Below are positions 14,901 to 22,100 of a stretch of 23,976 nt of DNA, piece after piece; the first letter of the stretch is position 1; each line of letters opens with the position of its first letter. The stretch lies in the NCBI GenBank assembly GCA_900768105.1, contig CAAGBQ010000046.1, forward strand, positions 1-23,976, in the 5' to 3' direction. Position numbers and translations under genes: made by a program. The notes under the pieces are model-generated. The model was not told where the DNA came from, made no database searches, and saw only the letters and a list, made by a program, of their open reading frames with translations. This DNA is from Oscillospiraceae bacterium (GTDB lineage Bacteria; Bacillota; Clostridia; Oscillospirales; Ruminococcaceae).

Positions 14901-14988
14901 AAAGGGAGTAGTTGGCGCGGTTTTTGCCGCGTTACATTGTTCGTCATCACGCCGAAAGGCCGGACTTTGTACTATGCAGCAAGACTTT
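14901..14988 (+). promoter_or_regulatory. yybP-ykoY (Mn2+) riboswitch aptamer
   Basis: The leader of the cation exchanger carries the conserved blocks of the yybP-ykoY manganese riboswitch: AAAGGGAGTAG at the 5' side (14901-14911), a G/C hairpin (GCGCGG/CCGCG), the TTCGTCATCACG and GCCGGACTTTGT segments that form the metal-binding arms, and GCAGCAAGACTTT closing helix P1 at the 3' side (ends 14988). By memory it aligns well with the structurally characterised Lactococcus lactis aptamer, with one G fewer in the first block. Members are usually ON switches that raise expression of Mn2+ exporters when Mn2+ is high. Recognition is by motif, not by a covariance model. Confidence 0.88.
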
Positions 14989-15027
14989 ATTACGGCTTCG
15001 GGGCGTAATAAGGGCTTGTGTTTTTTT
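14981..15027 (+). terminator. Riboswitch-controlled intrinsic terminator
   Basis: AAGACTTTATTACG (14981-14994) can pair with CGTAATAAGGGCTT (15004-15017) with one mismatch and one G-U pair, followed by GTG and T7 (15021-15027). The 5' arm includes the AAGACTTT that closes aptamer helix P1, so aptamer and terminator exclude each other. Metal binding should therefore favour read-through. Confidence 0.82.
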
Positions 15028-15064
15028 ATGTCCGAAAATGGATAAAACGGAGGGTTATGACTTT

Positions 15065-15982
15065 ATGATGTATGTTCTTTTGATTTTGGGATTCGTTTTG
15101 CTTGTTAAGGGCGCGGATTTTTTTGTAGACGGCGCTTCTTCCGTGGCAAAGCTGCTTAAAATCCCTTCGGTGATAATCGGGCTTACCATTGCGGCAATCG
15201 GCACCAGTGCGCCGGAAGCGGCGGTCAGCATTTCTGCCGGACTTTCCGGCAACAGCGACATTGCGTTAAGCAATGTAGTCGGCTCCAATATGTTCAACCT
15301 GCTTGTGGTAATAGGTGTTTCTGCGGTTATATGCCCCATAGTTACAGAAAAAGCAATCCTTACAAGGGATATATGGTGGAGTCTTGGCGCGGCGGTTGTG
15401 CTTTTTGTAATGATGCTTGATATGGAAATTTCAAGAGTGGAGGGCATTTTGCTCCTTTGCGGAATAATCACCTATATTGTAATTTTGGTGCGCTCTGCCC
15501 TTAAAAACCGCACCCGGGGCGAGGATGTTAAAACCATGTCGCCGCTTAAAAGCGTGCTTTGCATTGTTGGCGGCCTTGCGGCGGTAGCAATCGGCGGCGA
15601 CCTTGTTGTAGATAACGCCGTGCTTATTGCAAAAGCAATCGGCATGAGCGAAACCTTTATCGGCCTTACCATAATTGCTATGGGAACCTCCCTTCCGGAG
15701 CTTGTTACCTCCATTGTTGCGGCAAAAAAAGGCGACAGCGGTCTTGCTCTCGGCAATGTTATCGGCTCCAATATTTTTAATATTCTGTTTATCCTTGGTA
15801 TGGCGTCTGCGCTTACGCCGATAAATGCCTCTCCTACGCTTCTTGTGGATGTGGGCATTATCGCAGTTTCTACCCTTGTTGTATATGTTTTTGGAAAGAC
15901 CGGAAACAAGACCACAAGGTGGGAGGGCGCTGCCTGCCTTGTGATGTATGCGGCATATGCGGCATACATCACCGTAAGATAA
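15065..15982 (+). CDS. Calcium/sodium antiporter family (CaCA) cation exchanger, YrbG-like
   Basis: A 305-residue membrane antiporter of the Ca2+:cation antiporter superfamily. It has the two inverted alpha repeats: AIGTSAPEAAVSISAG followed by SNVVGSNMFNLLVVIG in the first half, and AMGTSLPELVTSIVAA followed by GNVIGSNIFNILFILG in the second; the acidic Glu in each GTS-x-PE is the ion site. Length and about ten hydrophobic helices fit YrbG/MaX1-type proteins. The ATG at 15065 is chosen (GGAGGG ends 10 bases upstream; the protein begins MMYVLLILGF); a longer open frame runs back through the riboswitch and is not translated. The Mn2+ riboswitch upstream suggests that manganese efflux is its main or additional role. 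A strong terminator follows. Confidence 0.92.
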   Translation: MMYVLLILGFVLLVKGADFFVDGASSVAKLLKIPSVIIGLTIAAIGTSAPEAAVSISAGLSGNSDIALSNVVGSNMFNLLVVIGVSAVICPIVTEKAILTRDIWWSLGAAVVLFVMMLDMEISRVEGILLLCGIITYIVILVRSALKNRTRGEDVKTMSPLKSVLCIVGGLAAVAIGGDLVVDNAVLIAKAIGMSETFIGLTIIAMGTSLPELVTSIVAAKKGDSGLALGNVIGSNIFNILFILGMASALTPINASPTLLVDVGIIAVSTLVVYVFGKTGNKTTRWEGAACLVMYAAYAAYITVR

Positions 15983-16000
15983 AGCATATTTTTTGCGAGG

Positions 16001-16030
16001 GCGGCTTCCAAAAGGAAGCCGCTTTTTTTT
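16001..16030 (+). terminator. Terminator of the exchanger gene
   Basis: A perfect stem GCGGCTTCC (16001-16009) with GGAAGCCGC (16014-16022), an AAAA loop and T8. Confidence 0.95.
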
Positions 16031-16050
16031 CGTGAAGCCGCGGGGCGGGA

Positions 16051-16211
16051 GCGCGCTTCTTGGCTCCCCTGTGCAAGGTTTTCACCGAGCCGATTGAGCG
16101 CGCTTCTCGGCTCCCCTGTGTAAGGTGGTTCGCAGCGAGGGGTTTTCAGAGCGAATCTCGGCTCCCCTGTGTAAAGGGAGCTGTCGCGCCTTCGGCGCGA
16201 CTGAGGGGTTG
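16051..16211 (+). repeat. Three head-to-tail copies of a CTCCCCTGTG-type intergenic repeat
   Basis: Copies start near 16051, 16098 and 16149 (periods 47 and 51). Each has a GCGCTTCT/GAATCTCG lead followed by GGCTCCCCTGTGTAAGG. The first two diverge after about 35 bases. The third is complete: CTCCC pairs with GGGAG, then TGTCGCGCC-TTC-GGCGCGA forms a second hairpin before CTGAGGGG. This full form resembles a short palindromic element common in Clostridia genomes. Confidence 0.75.
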
Positions 16212-16393
16212 TATCCCCTGACCAGTTACAGCGTCTACGCTTTCTATTGTTTACCCCTTCCATCCCGCCGCCGTCCCCGACGGGGCCCCTAACGGCGTAT
16301 TTTCAATATACCTATTTCGCCCGACCGTTCTGACGGCTAGCAGACTTTTCTGCACAGATAAAGCCCTGCCGCAAGGTAAGCGGTATAATCAAA

Positions 16394-16437
16394 AATCCCC
16401 TCTGTCGGCTTCGCCGACATCTCCCCTAAAGGGGAGC
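16394..16437 (-). repeat. Inverted copy of the same repeat family
   Basis: Read on the minus strand: CTCCCC-TTTA-GGGGAG, then TGTCGGC-GAA-GCCGACA, then GAGGGGATT. It has the same two-hairpin architecture as the complete copy at 16160-16211 but the opposite orientation and a changed second stem with compensating bases. Confidence 0.75.
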
Positions 16438-16494
16438 AAATTGTGCTGCTGCGGGTGCCACAGATTCAGAGGTTACGCCCGCCTGCGGCGGACG

Positions 16495-16562
16495 GCCCTC
16501 ATCCGTCACGATGTTTCACATTTGTGAAACATCGCGCCACCTTCCCCGTTGGGGAAGGCTTG
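16495..16562 (-). repeat. AAGGTGGCG...GACGGATGAGGG-type palindromic element
   Basis: Minus strand: CCTTCCCC-AAC-GGGGAAGG, then TGGCG, then an 11-bp perfect stem CGATGTTTCAC/GTGAAACATCG with a four-base loop, then TGACGGATGAGGG. This layout (two hairpins with a fixed outer part and a variable inner stem) matches another short interspersed element that I recognise from Clostridia. Confidence 0.75.
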
Positions 16563-16661
16563 CACGCAATTGCCGCGGTGCGGAATTCGTAAAAATTCTT
16601 ATTTTATATGGAAGAAAACTGCGGCAAAATTTGCATTAACAATAAAGTTACATTGATATAC

Positions 16662-16690
16662 TTGAAAATATATATGGGATTGTGTATAAT
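16662..16690 (+). promoter_or_regulatory. Promoter of the nifS-thiI-fusion unit
   Basis: TTGAAA at 16662-16667, a 17-base spacer and a perfect TATAAT at 16685-16690, 42 bases before the nifS start. Confidence 0.85.
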
Positions 16691-16732
16691 AGCTCTGAAT
16701 AATGGAGAAATATGCTTTCCGGAGGCGGAAAA

Positions 16733-17866
16733 ATGAAAGAAATTTATCTTGATAACAGCGCCACCACAAGGGTGCTTAAAGAAGCGGCGGACGCCGCTTA
16801 TTCCGCTATGACGGAAAGCTACGGAAATCCGTCGTCGCTTCACAAAAAAGGCATAGAAGCGGAGGAAATCATGAATTCCGCACGCAGGGAGGTTGCCGCC
16901 GCAATGGGGGTTGACCCGGCGGGGCTTTATTTCACCTCCGGCGGAACGGAGGCAAACAACCTTGCGGTAATCGGCGGCGCGCTTGCGCGCAAACGCCGCG
17001 GAAACAAAGTGGTCGTTTCCGCATACGAGCACGATTCCGTGATGAAATCCGCAAAGTACCTTGAAGAAAACGGCTTTGCCGTGGAATATGTTTATCCGAA
17101 CGGTGACGGTATTATCACTCCGGAGGCGGTTTTTGCCGCGGTGGATGAAAAAACCGTGCTTGTTTCCGTGATGCTTGTGAATAACGAGGTTGGCGCAATA
17201 AACCCAATTGCAAAAATCTGTGCGGCGGCAAAACGCAAAAATCCGGATGTGGTTTTTCATACGGATGCGGTGCAGGCGTTTTGCAAAACGCCTTTTCGCG
17301 GGGAAAAGCTCAACATAGATATGATAACGGTTACGGCGCACAAAATAGGCGGCCCAAAGGGCTGCGGTGCGCTATGGATAAAAAAAGGCTTTAGGGTAAT
17401 TCCGCGGAACCTTGGCGGAGAGCAGGAAAAGCAGGTGCGCGCCGGAACGGAAGCGCTGCCGCTTATTGCGGCATTCGGAACGGCGGCAAGGCTTTCCTTC
17501 GCCGCAATGCCGGAATTTGAGCACCGAATGGAGGAGCTTGAGCACCGGCTTGTTTCCGAAATCGAAAATGAGCACGGGGTGGTGCTCAATTCAAAGCCGA
17601 ACGCGCTTCCCGCCATTGTCAATATATCCGTTTTGGGAATACGCAGCGAAATTATGCTGCATTATTTGGAGGAACGCGGGATTTTTGTTTCAAGCGGCTC
17701 TGCCTGCGCAAAGGGCGAAAAAAGCCATGTGCTCAAGGCTATGGGTTACCCGCCGGAAAGAGTGGACAGCGCCCTGCGCATAAGCTTTGGGCGGGAAAAC
17801 ACACCGGAGGATGTTGATGCGCTTATTGCCGCGATAAAAAGCGCTATGCGGGAGCTGTGCAGATGA
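16733..17866 (+). CDS. Cysteine desulfurase (NifS/IscS family), probable partner of ThiI
   Basis: A PLP-dependent enzyme of 377 residues that takes sulfur from cysteine as a protein persulfide. Seen: YLDNSATTRV at the N-terminus, FTSGGTEANNLAV, HTDAVQAFCK, the PLP lysine in TVTAHKIGGPKG (Lys204), RAGTEALPLI, and the active-site cysteine loop SSGSACAKGEKSHV (Cys325). The ATG at 16733 follows GGAGG by 7 bases; a nearer-promoter in-frame ATG at 16712 lacks a ribosome binding site. It is the first gene of a transcript leading to thiI, the same order as nifZ-thiI in Bacillus subtilis, where the desulfurase is dedicated to 4-thiouridine formation. That role is inferred here from context. Confidence 0.94.
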   Translation: MKEIYLDNSATTRVLKEAADAAYSAMTESYGNPSSLHKKGIEAEEIMNSARREVAAAMGVDPAGLYFTSGGTEANNLAVIGGALARKRRGNKVVVSAYEHDSVMKSAKYLEENGFAVEYVYPNGDGIITPEAVFAAVDEKTVLVSVMLVNNEVGAINPIAKICAAAKRKNPDVVFHTDAVQAFCKTPFRGEKLNIDMITVTAHKIGGPKGCGALWIKKGFRVIPRNLGGEQEKQVRAGTEALPLIAAFGTAARLSFAAMPEFEHRMEELEHRLVSEIENEHGVVLNSKPNALPAIVNISVLGIRSEIMLHYLEERGIFVSSGSACAKGEKSHVLKAMGYPPERVDSALRISFGRENTPEDVDALIAAIKSAMRELCR

Positions 17867-17955
17867 ACGGCGAAGAGAGCTGTGCGGATAAAAAATTTTC
17901 CACGCAACAAAAAAGTCGAAAAAACGACACTTATATAAAAGAGAGGCAGATATGA
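17863..17955 (+). CDS. Possible 30-residue micro-ORF bridging nifS and thiI
   Basis: A 30-codon frame starts with an ATG that overlaps the nifS stop (ATGA at 17863-17866) and ends with a TGA that overlaps the thiI start (ATGA at 17952-17955). GGGAG at 17850-17854 lies 8 bases before the ATG. The predicted peptide begins MNGEESCADKKF and ends DTYIKERQI; it is Lys-rich and hydrophilic, with one cysteine (Cys7). It matches no family I know. It may be a real small protein or only a device that carries ribosomes across the 85-base gap to thiI. A chance frame is also possible. Confidence 0.4.
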   Translation: MNGEESCADKKFSTQQKSRKNDTYIKERQI

Positions 17956-19127
17956 AAGAGATAATTCTTGTTAAATGCGGAGAAATTGCGCTGAAAGGGC
18001 TTAACCGCTCCGGATTTGAGGACAGGCTGGTCAAAAACTGCAAACGCAGGCTTGAAAACCTTGGCGAGTTCAAATTCCGTAAGGCGCAGTCCACCATATA
18101 TATCGAGCCGCAGAGCGAGGAAATCGACCTTGATGAGGCTGTGGCGCGGCTGCAAAAGGTTTTTGGAATAGTGGCGCTTACGCGCGCCTGCGTTGCGGAA
18201 AAGGACTGGAACGATATTACCGAAAAGGCGAAGGAATACCTTTCCGATGTGCTGCCCTATGTTAAAACCTTTAAGGTGGAGGCAAAGCGCAGCGACAAGA
18301 ATTTTCCGATGAAATCGCCGGAAATAAGCCGTGAAATGGGCGCGGTTCTCCTTTCAAAATTCCACCACCTTAAAGTAAAGGTGGATAACCCGGACATAAT
18401 CGTTATGGTGGAGATAAGGGAAAAGTTTGCCTATATCCACGGGCAGCAGCTTCCCGGTGCCGGCGGAATGCCTGTTGGAAGCAGCGGCAGGGCGCTTTTG
18501 CTTATTTCCGGAGGAATTGACAGCCCCGTTGCAGGATATATGATGGCAAAGCGCGGGCTTGAAATATGCGCACTGCATTTTCAGTCGCCGCCTTATACCG
18601 GAGAGCGCGCATGGCTGAAGGTGCAGACCCTTACCCAAGAGCTTTGCGAATATTGCGGCGTAATAGATTTATTCAGCGCCGCCTTCACCGAAATTCAGGT
18701 GGAGATAAAAAACAAGTGTCCGGAGGAGCTTTTTACCGTAATTATGCGGCGCTTTATGATGAGGGTCGCTCTGCGCCTTGCCGAAAAGGAGGAATGCGGA
18801 GCAATCATCACCGGCGAAAGCCTTGCCCAGGTGGCAAGCCAGACCATGCCGGCAATTGCCTGCACGGACGCCGTCGCGGAAATTCCGGTTTTCCGCCCGC
18901 TTATCGGTATGGATAAGCAGGAGATTATTGAAATATCAAACAAAATCGGCACATTTGAAACATCAATTCTGCCTTATGAGGACTGCTGCACGGTGTTTAC
19001 GCCGAAGCACCCGAAAACCCGCCCGACCATTGAAATGATTGAAGAGGCGGAAAAGGCGCTTGATATAGACGCGCTTGTTGAAAGATGCACGCTTGAGCAC
19101 GAGCGCTTTAAGCTTTATCAAAACTGA
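17952..19127 (+). CDS. thiI: tRNA 4-thiouridine sulfurtransferase ThiI
   Basis: ThiI, 391 residues, adenylates U8 of tRNA and inserts sulfur to give 4-thiouridine. Domains in order: an N-terminal ferredoxin-like part (EIILVKCGEIALKGLNR), a THUMP RNA-binding domain (about 60-165), and the AANH/PP-loop domain with SGGIDSPVAGYMM near residue 186. The EDCCTVFTPKHP segment holds Cys345/Cys346, at the position of the conserved sulfur-transfer cysteine. The C-terminal rhodanese domain of E. coli ThiI is absent, as is usual in Firmicutes, so the upstream cysteine desulfurase likely supplies persulfide directly. The ATG follows GAGAGG by 5 bases and overlaps the end of the possible micro-ORF. Confidence 0.96.
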   Translation: MKEIILVKCGEIALKGLNRSGFEDRLVKNCKRRLENLGEFKFRKAQSTIYIEPQSEEIDLDEAVARLQKVFGIVALTRACVAEKDWNDITEKAKEYLSDVLPYVKTFKVEAKRSDKNFPMKSPEISREMGAVLLSKFHHLKVKVDNPDIIVMVEIREKFAYIHGQQLPGAGGMPVGSSGRALLLISGGIDSPVAGYMMAKRGLEICALHFQSPPYTGERAWLKVQTLTQELCEYCGVIDLFSAAFTEIQVEIKNKCPEELFTVIMRRFMMRVALRLAEKEECGAIITGESLAQVASQTMPAIACTDAVAEIPVFRPLIGMDKQEIIEISNKIGTFETSILPYEDCCTVFTPKHPKTRPTIEMIEEAEKALDIDALVERCTLEHERFKLYQN

Positions 19128-19128
19128 T

Positions 19129-19144
19129 TTCCGCACTTGCGGAA
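19129..19144 (+). repeat. Small intercistronic hairpin after thiI
   Basis: TTCCGC (19129-19134) pairs with GCGGAA (19139-19144) around ACTT, directly after the thiI stop. No U-tract follows, so transcription should continue into the fusion gene. Confidence 0.45.
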
Positions 19145-19158
19145 GCAGTATTCCACAG

Positions 19159-19165
19159 AAAGGAG
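19159..19165 (+). promoter_or_regulatory. Ribosome binding site placing the fusion-gene start at an AUC codon
   Basis: AAAGGAG is a near-perfect Shine-Dalgarno sequence. The only start-like codon in the correct frame at a normal distance (9 bases) is ATC at 19175; an in-frame TGA lies at 19166-19168. No ATG, GTG or TTG in frame is close to this site. Confidence 0.6.
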
Positions 19166-19174
19166 TGATTCCAT

Positions 19175-22100
19175 ATCCAGTCGGAAATTTTTCTTTTAAG
19201 CAATGTAAGACAGGAAAACCTTGCTAACCTTTTGCAAAGGGAGCTTGGCGCTTTCGGAGTCACAAATGTAAGAGGAAAACGCATTGACGCGGACCGCCAG
19301 ACGGTACACAAAGCCGTTGCACAGGCCATTGCGGATTACAACATAATAATGATAATCGGCGGAATGGGCGAAAAACACGCAAATATGACGGTTGCGGCGG
19401 TTTCTGCCGCAATAGGCTTTGATACGGTGGAAAAGGACGGCGAGCTTTTCCCGGAGGGCGCGGAGATTTTTCGGAATAAGGAGGGTTACCCCTCCGGCTG
19501 TGCGCTTGCTCAGGGCAACCAGTGTATAATTATGCTGCCGGGGGAAAGCGCCGCCTTTGAATTTATGCTTTGCTATCGGGTTTCGCCATATCTTGCGGAG
19601 TTTTTGGGCGCGCCATGCGCAATTAAAACCCTGCGCGCCGCAGGAATAAGCAAAGAGGAAGCGCAGCAGGCGGCGGAGGAAGCAAAAACCTTCGGAACGG
19701 CGGTTCAGGTATTCGGCGACGGCGACGAAGTCGCAGTCCAGATATACTCCCGCGGGGTGAATGTGCGCGAAGCACGCGAGCAGGCGAACGCCGCCGCAAA
19801 AAATCTGATTGATGCGCTGGGCGACGCGGTTTATGCCGTGGATGCGGAAAATATCGGTCAGGCGCTTGGGCAGGAGCTGCGGAAAAAGAACCTTAAAATA
19901 GCATTTGCCGTGGAGGGTATGCAGCGGGTTGAGATTATGCGCAGCGCCATGGCAAACGAATATATGGAAAGCTATCTCGGCGCTTCCCAAGGGGTGGAGC
20001 GTTGGCAGATTCCGGAAAAGCTACTTTCAAAGCACGGCAAAAACAGCGAATGGACCGCGGCTGTGCTTGCGGGAGAAGTTTGCAAAAAAAGCGGGGTCAG
20101 CATCGGCGCAGCGGTTACAAGCGATTTTACACGGCCGCAGGACGGCGCATTTGTTGCCGTTTGCATGGGCGATAACCTTTGGACGGAAAAAGTGACCGTG
20201 CCGGAAAACGACCGCGAGCAGCTTGTTGCGGCGGCAGGCAAGCGCGCCGCCGCCCTTGCAAGGGAGGTTGCCGCGGCATATCCCCAGGTTTTTGACGGGG
20301 CAGTTTCGCTTATTGGGGCCGTTTCCGGCAAAAGCAGGTTCAAAACATCTAAAAAAGGCGGCGGCGAGCATAAAACAAGCCGCTTTATCCCGTCAAAATA
20401 CGACACCGCGGGCGAAAGAGCACGGAAGATAATCTTTATTGTGTGTGTAGCGGTGTTTATCGGCTGTATGGGATATTTGAGCACGAAGCTTTTTGATTCC
20501 GTGAACCACCGCAGCCTTGCGGCAACGCTGCAAAGCCTGTTGGATCCTTCGGATGCGCCTGCGGATTGGCAGTACCTGCCGGAGTTCTATAATCTCTATC
20601 AGGAAAACAACGATTTTATCGGGTATATAAAAATTGATGACAGCAATGTTGAATATCCGGTGGTGCAAACCGCAAAGGAAAACAGCAAGGGCCTTGTGGG
20701 GCAGTATTACCTGCGCAAGGACTATTACGGAAATTACTCCATGTACGGAACACCGTTTGTGGATTACCGCTGTGATGTTACTCCGCAGAACCAGAGCAAA
20801 AACATCATAATATACGGTCACAATATCTATGACGACGGGCAGATGTTTTCCGACCTTGTAAAATACCGCAAGCTTTCTTTCTATAAGGAGCATCCGGTCA
20901 TACGCTTTGACAGCCTTTATGAGCGGAACGAATGGCTTGTGGTGGGCGTTATTGTTACAAATGCCTATGCAAAGGACGGTCCCGTTTGGGAATATCATAA
21001 CTTCATCGACGGAAGCGATTCCGAAGCGGCGGATTTTGTGGAGCAGATAAAAAAGCGCACCCTTATTGTAACGGGGGTGGAATTTGACGAAAGCGACAAT
21101 TATCTTACTCTTTCCACCTGTTGCTATGACTTTACGGATGCAAGAATGGTGATTTTTGCGCGGCAGCTGCGCGACGGAGAAAGCGCCGAGGTTAGCACCG
21201 AGGGCGCATATTACAGCACAAGCCCGCTTATGCCGGATAAATGGTATCAGGCAATCTCCAAAACGCAAGGCTCCGAAAGCGACGCTTCCTATGGCGCGCC
21301 GGAAAGCAGCTCCGCAGGCAGCGAGAGTGAATCCGAAAGCGAAAGCGAGCCGATAGAAACCTATCCGGATGTTGATATAAGCGATTCTTCTTCCGAAAGC
21401 GAAAGCAGCGCGGCGGAAAGCGAAAGCTCCTCCGAAAGCAGTAAGCCGGAGAGCAGCTCCGCAAGCAGCGAGAGCAGCAAGCCGAGCAGCTCTTCCGAAA
21501 GCAGCAAACCGGAAAGCAGCTCCGCAAGCAGCGAAAGCAGCGAAAGCAGCGTGCCGGAAAGCGAAAGCTCCTCCGAAAGCTCTTCGGAGAGCAGCAGCGA
21601 AAGCGACGGAAATTTATCATACGCCGATACAAAATCGCATATAAGGATACCGGCAAAAAGCAGCCAAAGCAGCTCTTCCGCTTCGTCGGCGAAGCCTTCA
21701 TCAAGCAGCTCATCATCGAGCAGCCATTCCTCAAGCTCATCTGTGCCGCAGGGCGATATAAGCGGGGCTTCCGCATACTACGGTCAATCGCTGGTTGATA
21801 CGGTGACGATTAACGGAACGAATATGTCTGTTTTTGACGCGGTTTGCCAAATAGTCGCCTATGAGGCGGGCTATGGTCAGCCGGACGAGCATGTTAAGGC
21901 ACAGGCGGTTGCGACCTATACCTATATCAAATATCACGGCGGAAATCTTTCTGCCGGAACAAAAACAAAGGTGACGGATCAAATCCGCCGCTGTGTTGCG
22001 GAAGTTATCGGCTATGCTGTTTTGGACGACAGAAGCGACAGATATATTTTGGCAACATATTTTTCCGAAAGCTGCGGCGAAACCGCTTCCGCAGAGTGGG

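Larger units (their letters stand above)
16031..16661. other. Non-coding intergenic repeat cluster
   Basis: About 630 bases without a convincing gene. It holds three partial or full copies of a CTCCCCTGTG-type element, an inverted relative of it, one AAGGTGGCG/GACGGATGAGGG-type element, and several extra small palindromes (for example AGGGG-TTGTAT-CCCCT at 16204-16219, GCAGA-CTTT-TCTGC near 16340-16355, and CCGCC-TGC-GGCGG near 16479-16491). No tRNA, rRNA or transposase was recognised. The open frames that cross it are on the minus strand, rich in Arg and Pro, and lack ribosome binding sites. Confidence 0.8.

Noticed and set aside
14912..15064. An N-terminal extension of the exchanger through the leader
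   Set aside because: The frame is open but it lies in the riboswitch and terminator; the good ribosome binding site is at 15049-15054 and the family N-terminus begins at 15065.
15472..16263. A minus-strand frame across the end of the exchanger and the repeat cluster
   Set aside because: It overlaps the conserved exchanger on the other strand; its remaining part is a translated palindromic repeat.
19232..19234. A TTG start for the fusion gene
   Set aside because: It has no ribosome binding site and would delete the first strand of the CinA-like domain; the AUC at 19175 fits better.
21265..21745. A possible CRISPR or minisatellite array
   Set aside because: The units are irregular, in frame and encode a Ser/Glu linker; there are no constant repeats or unique spacers.
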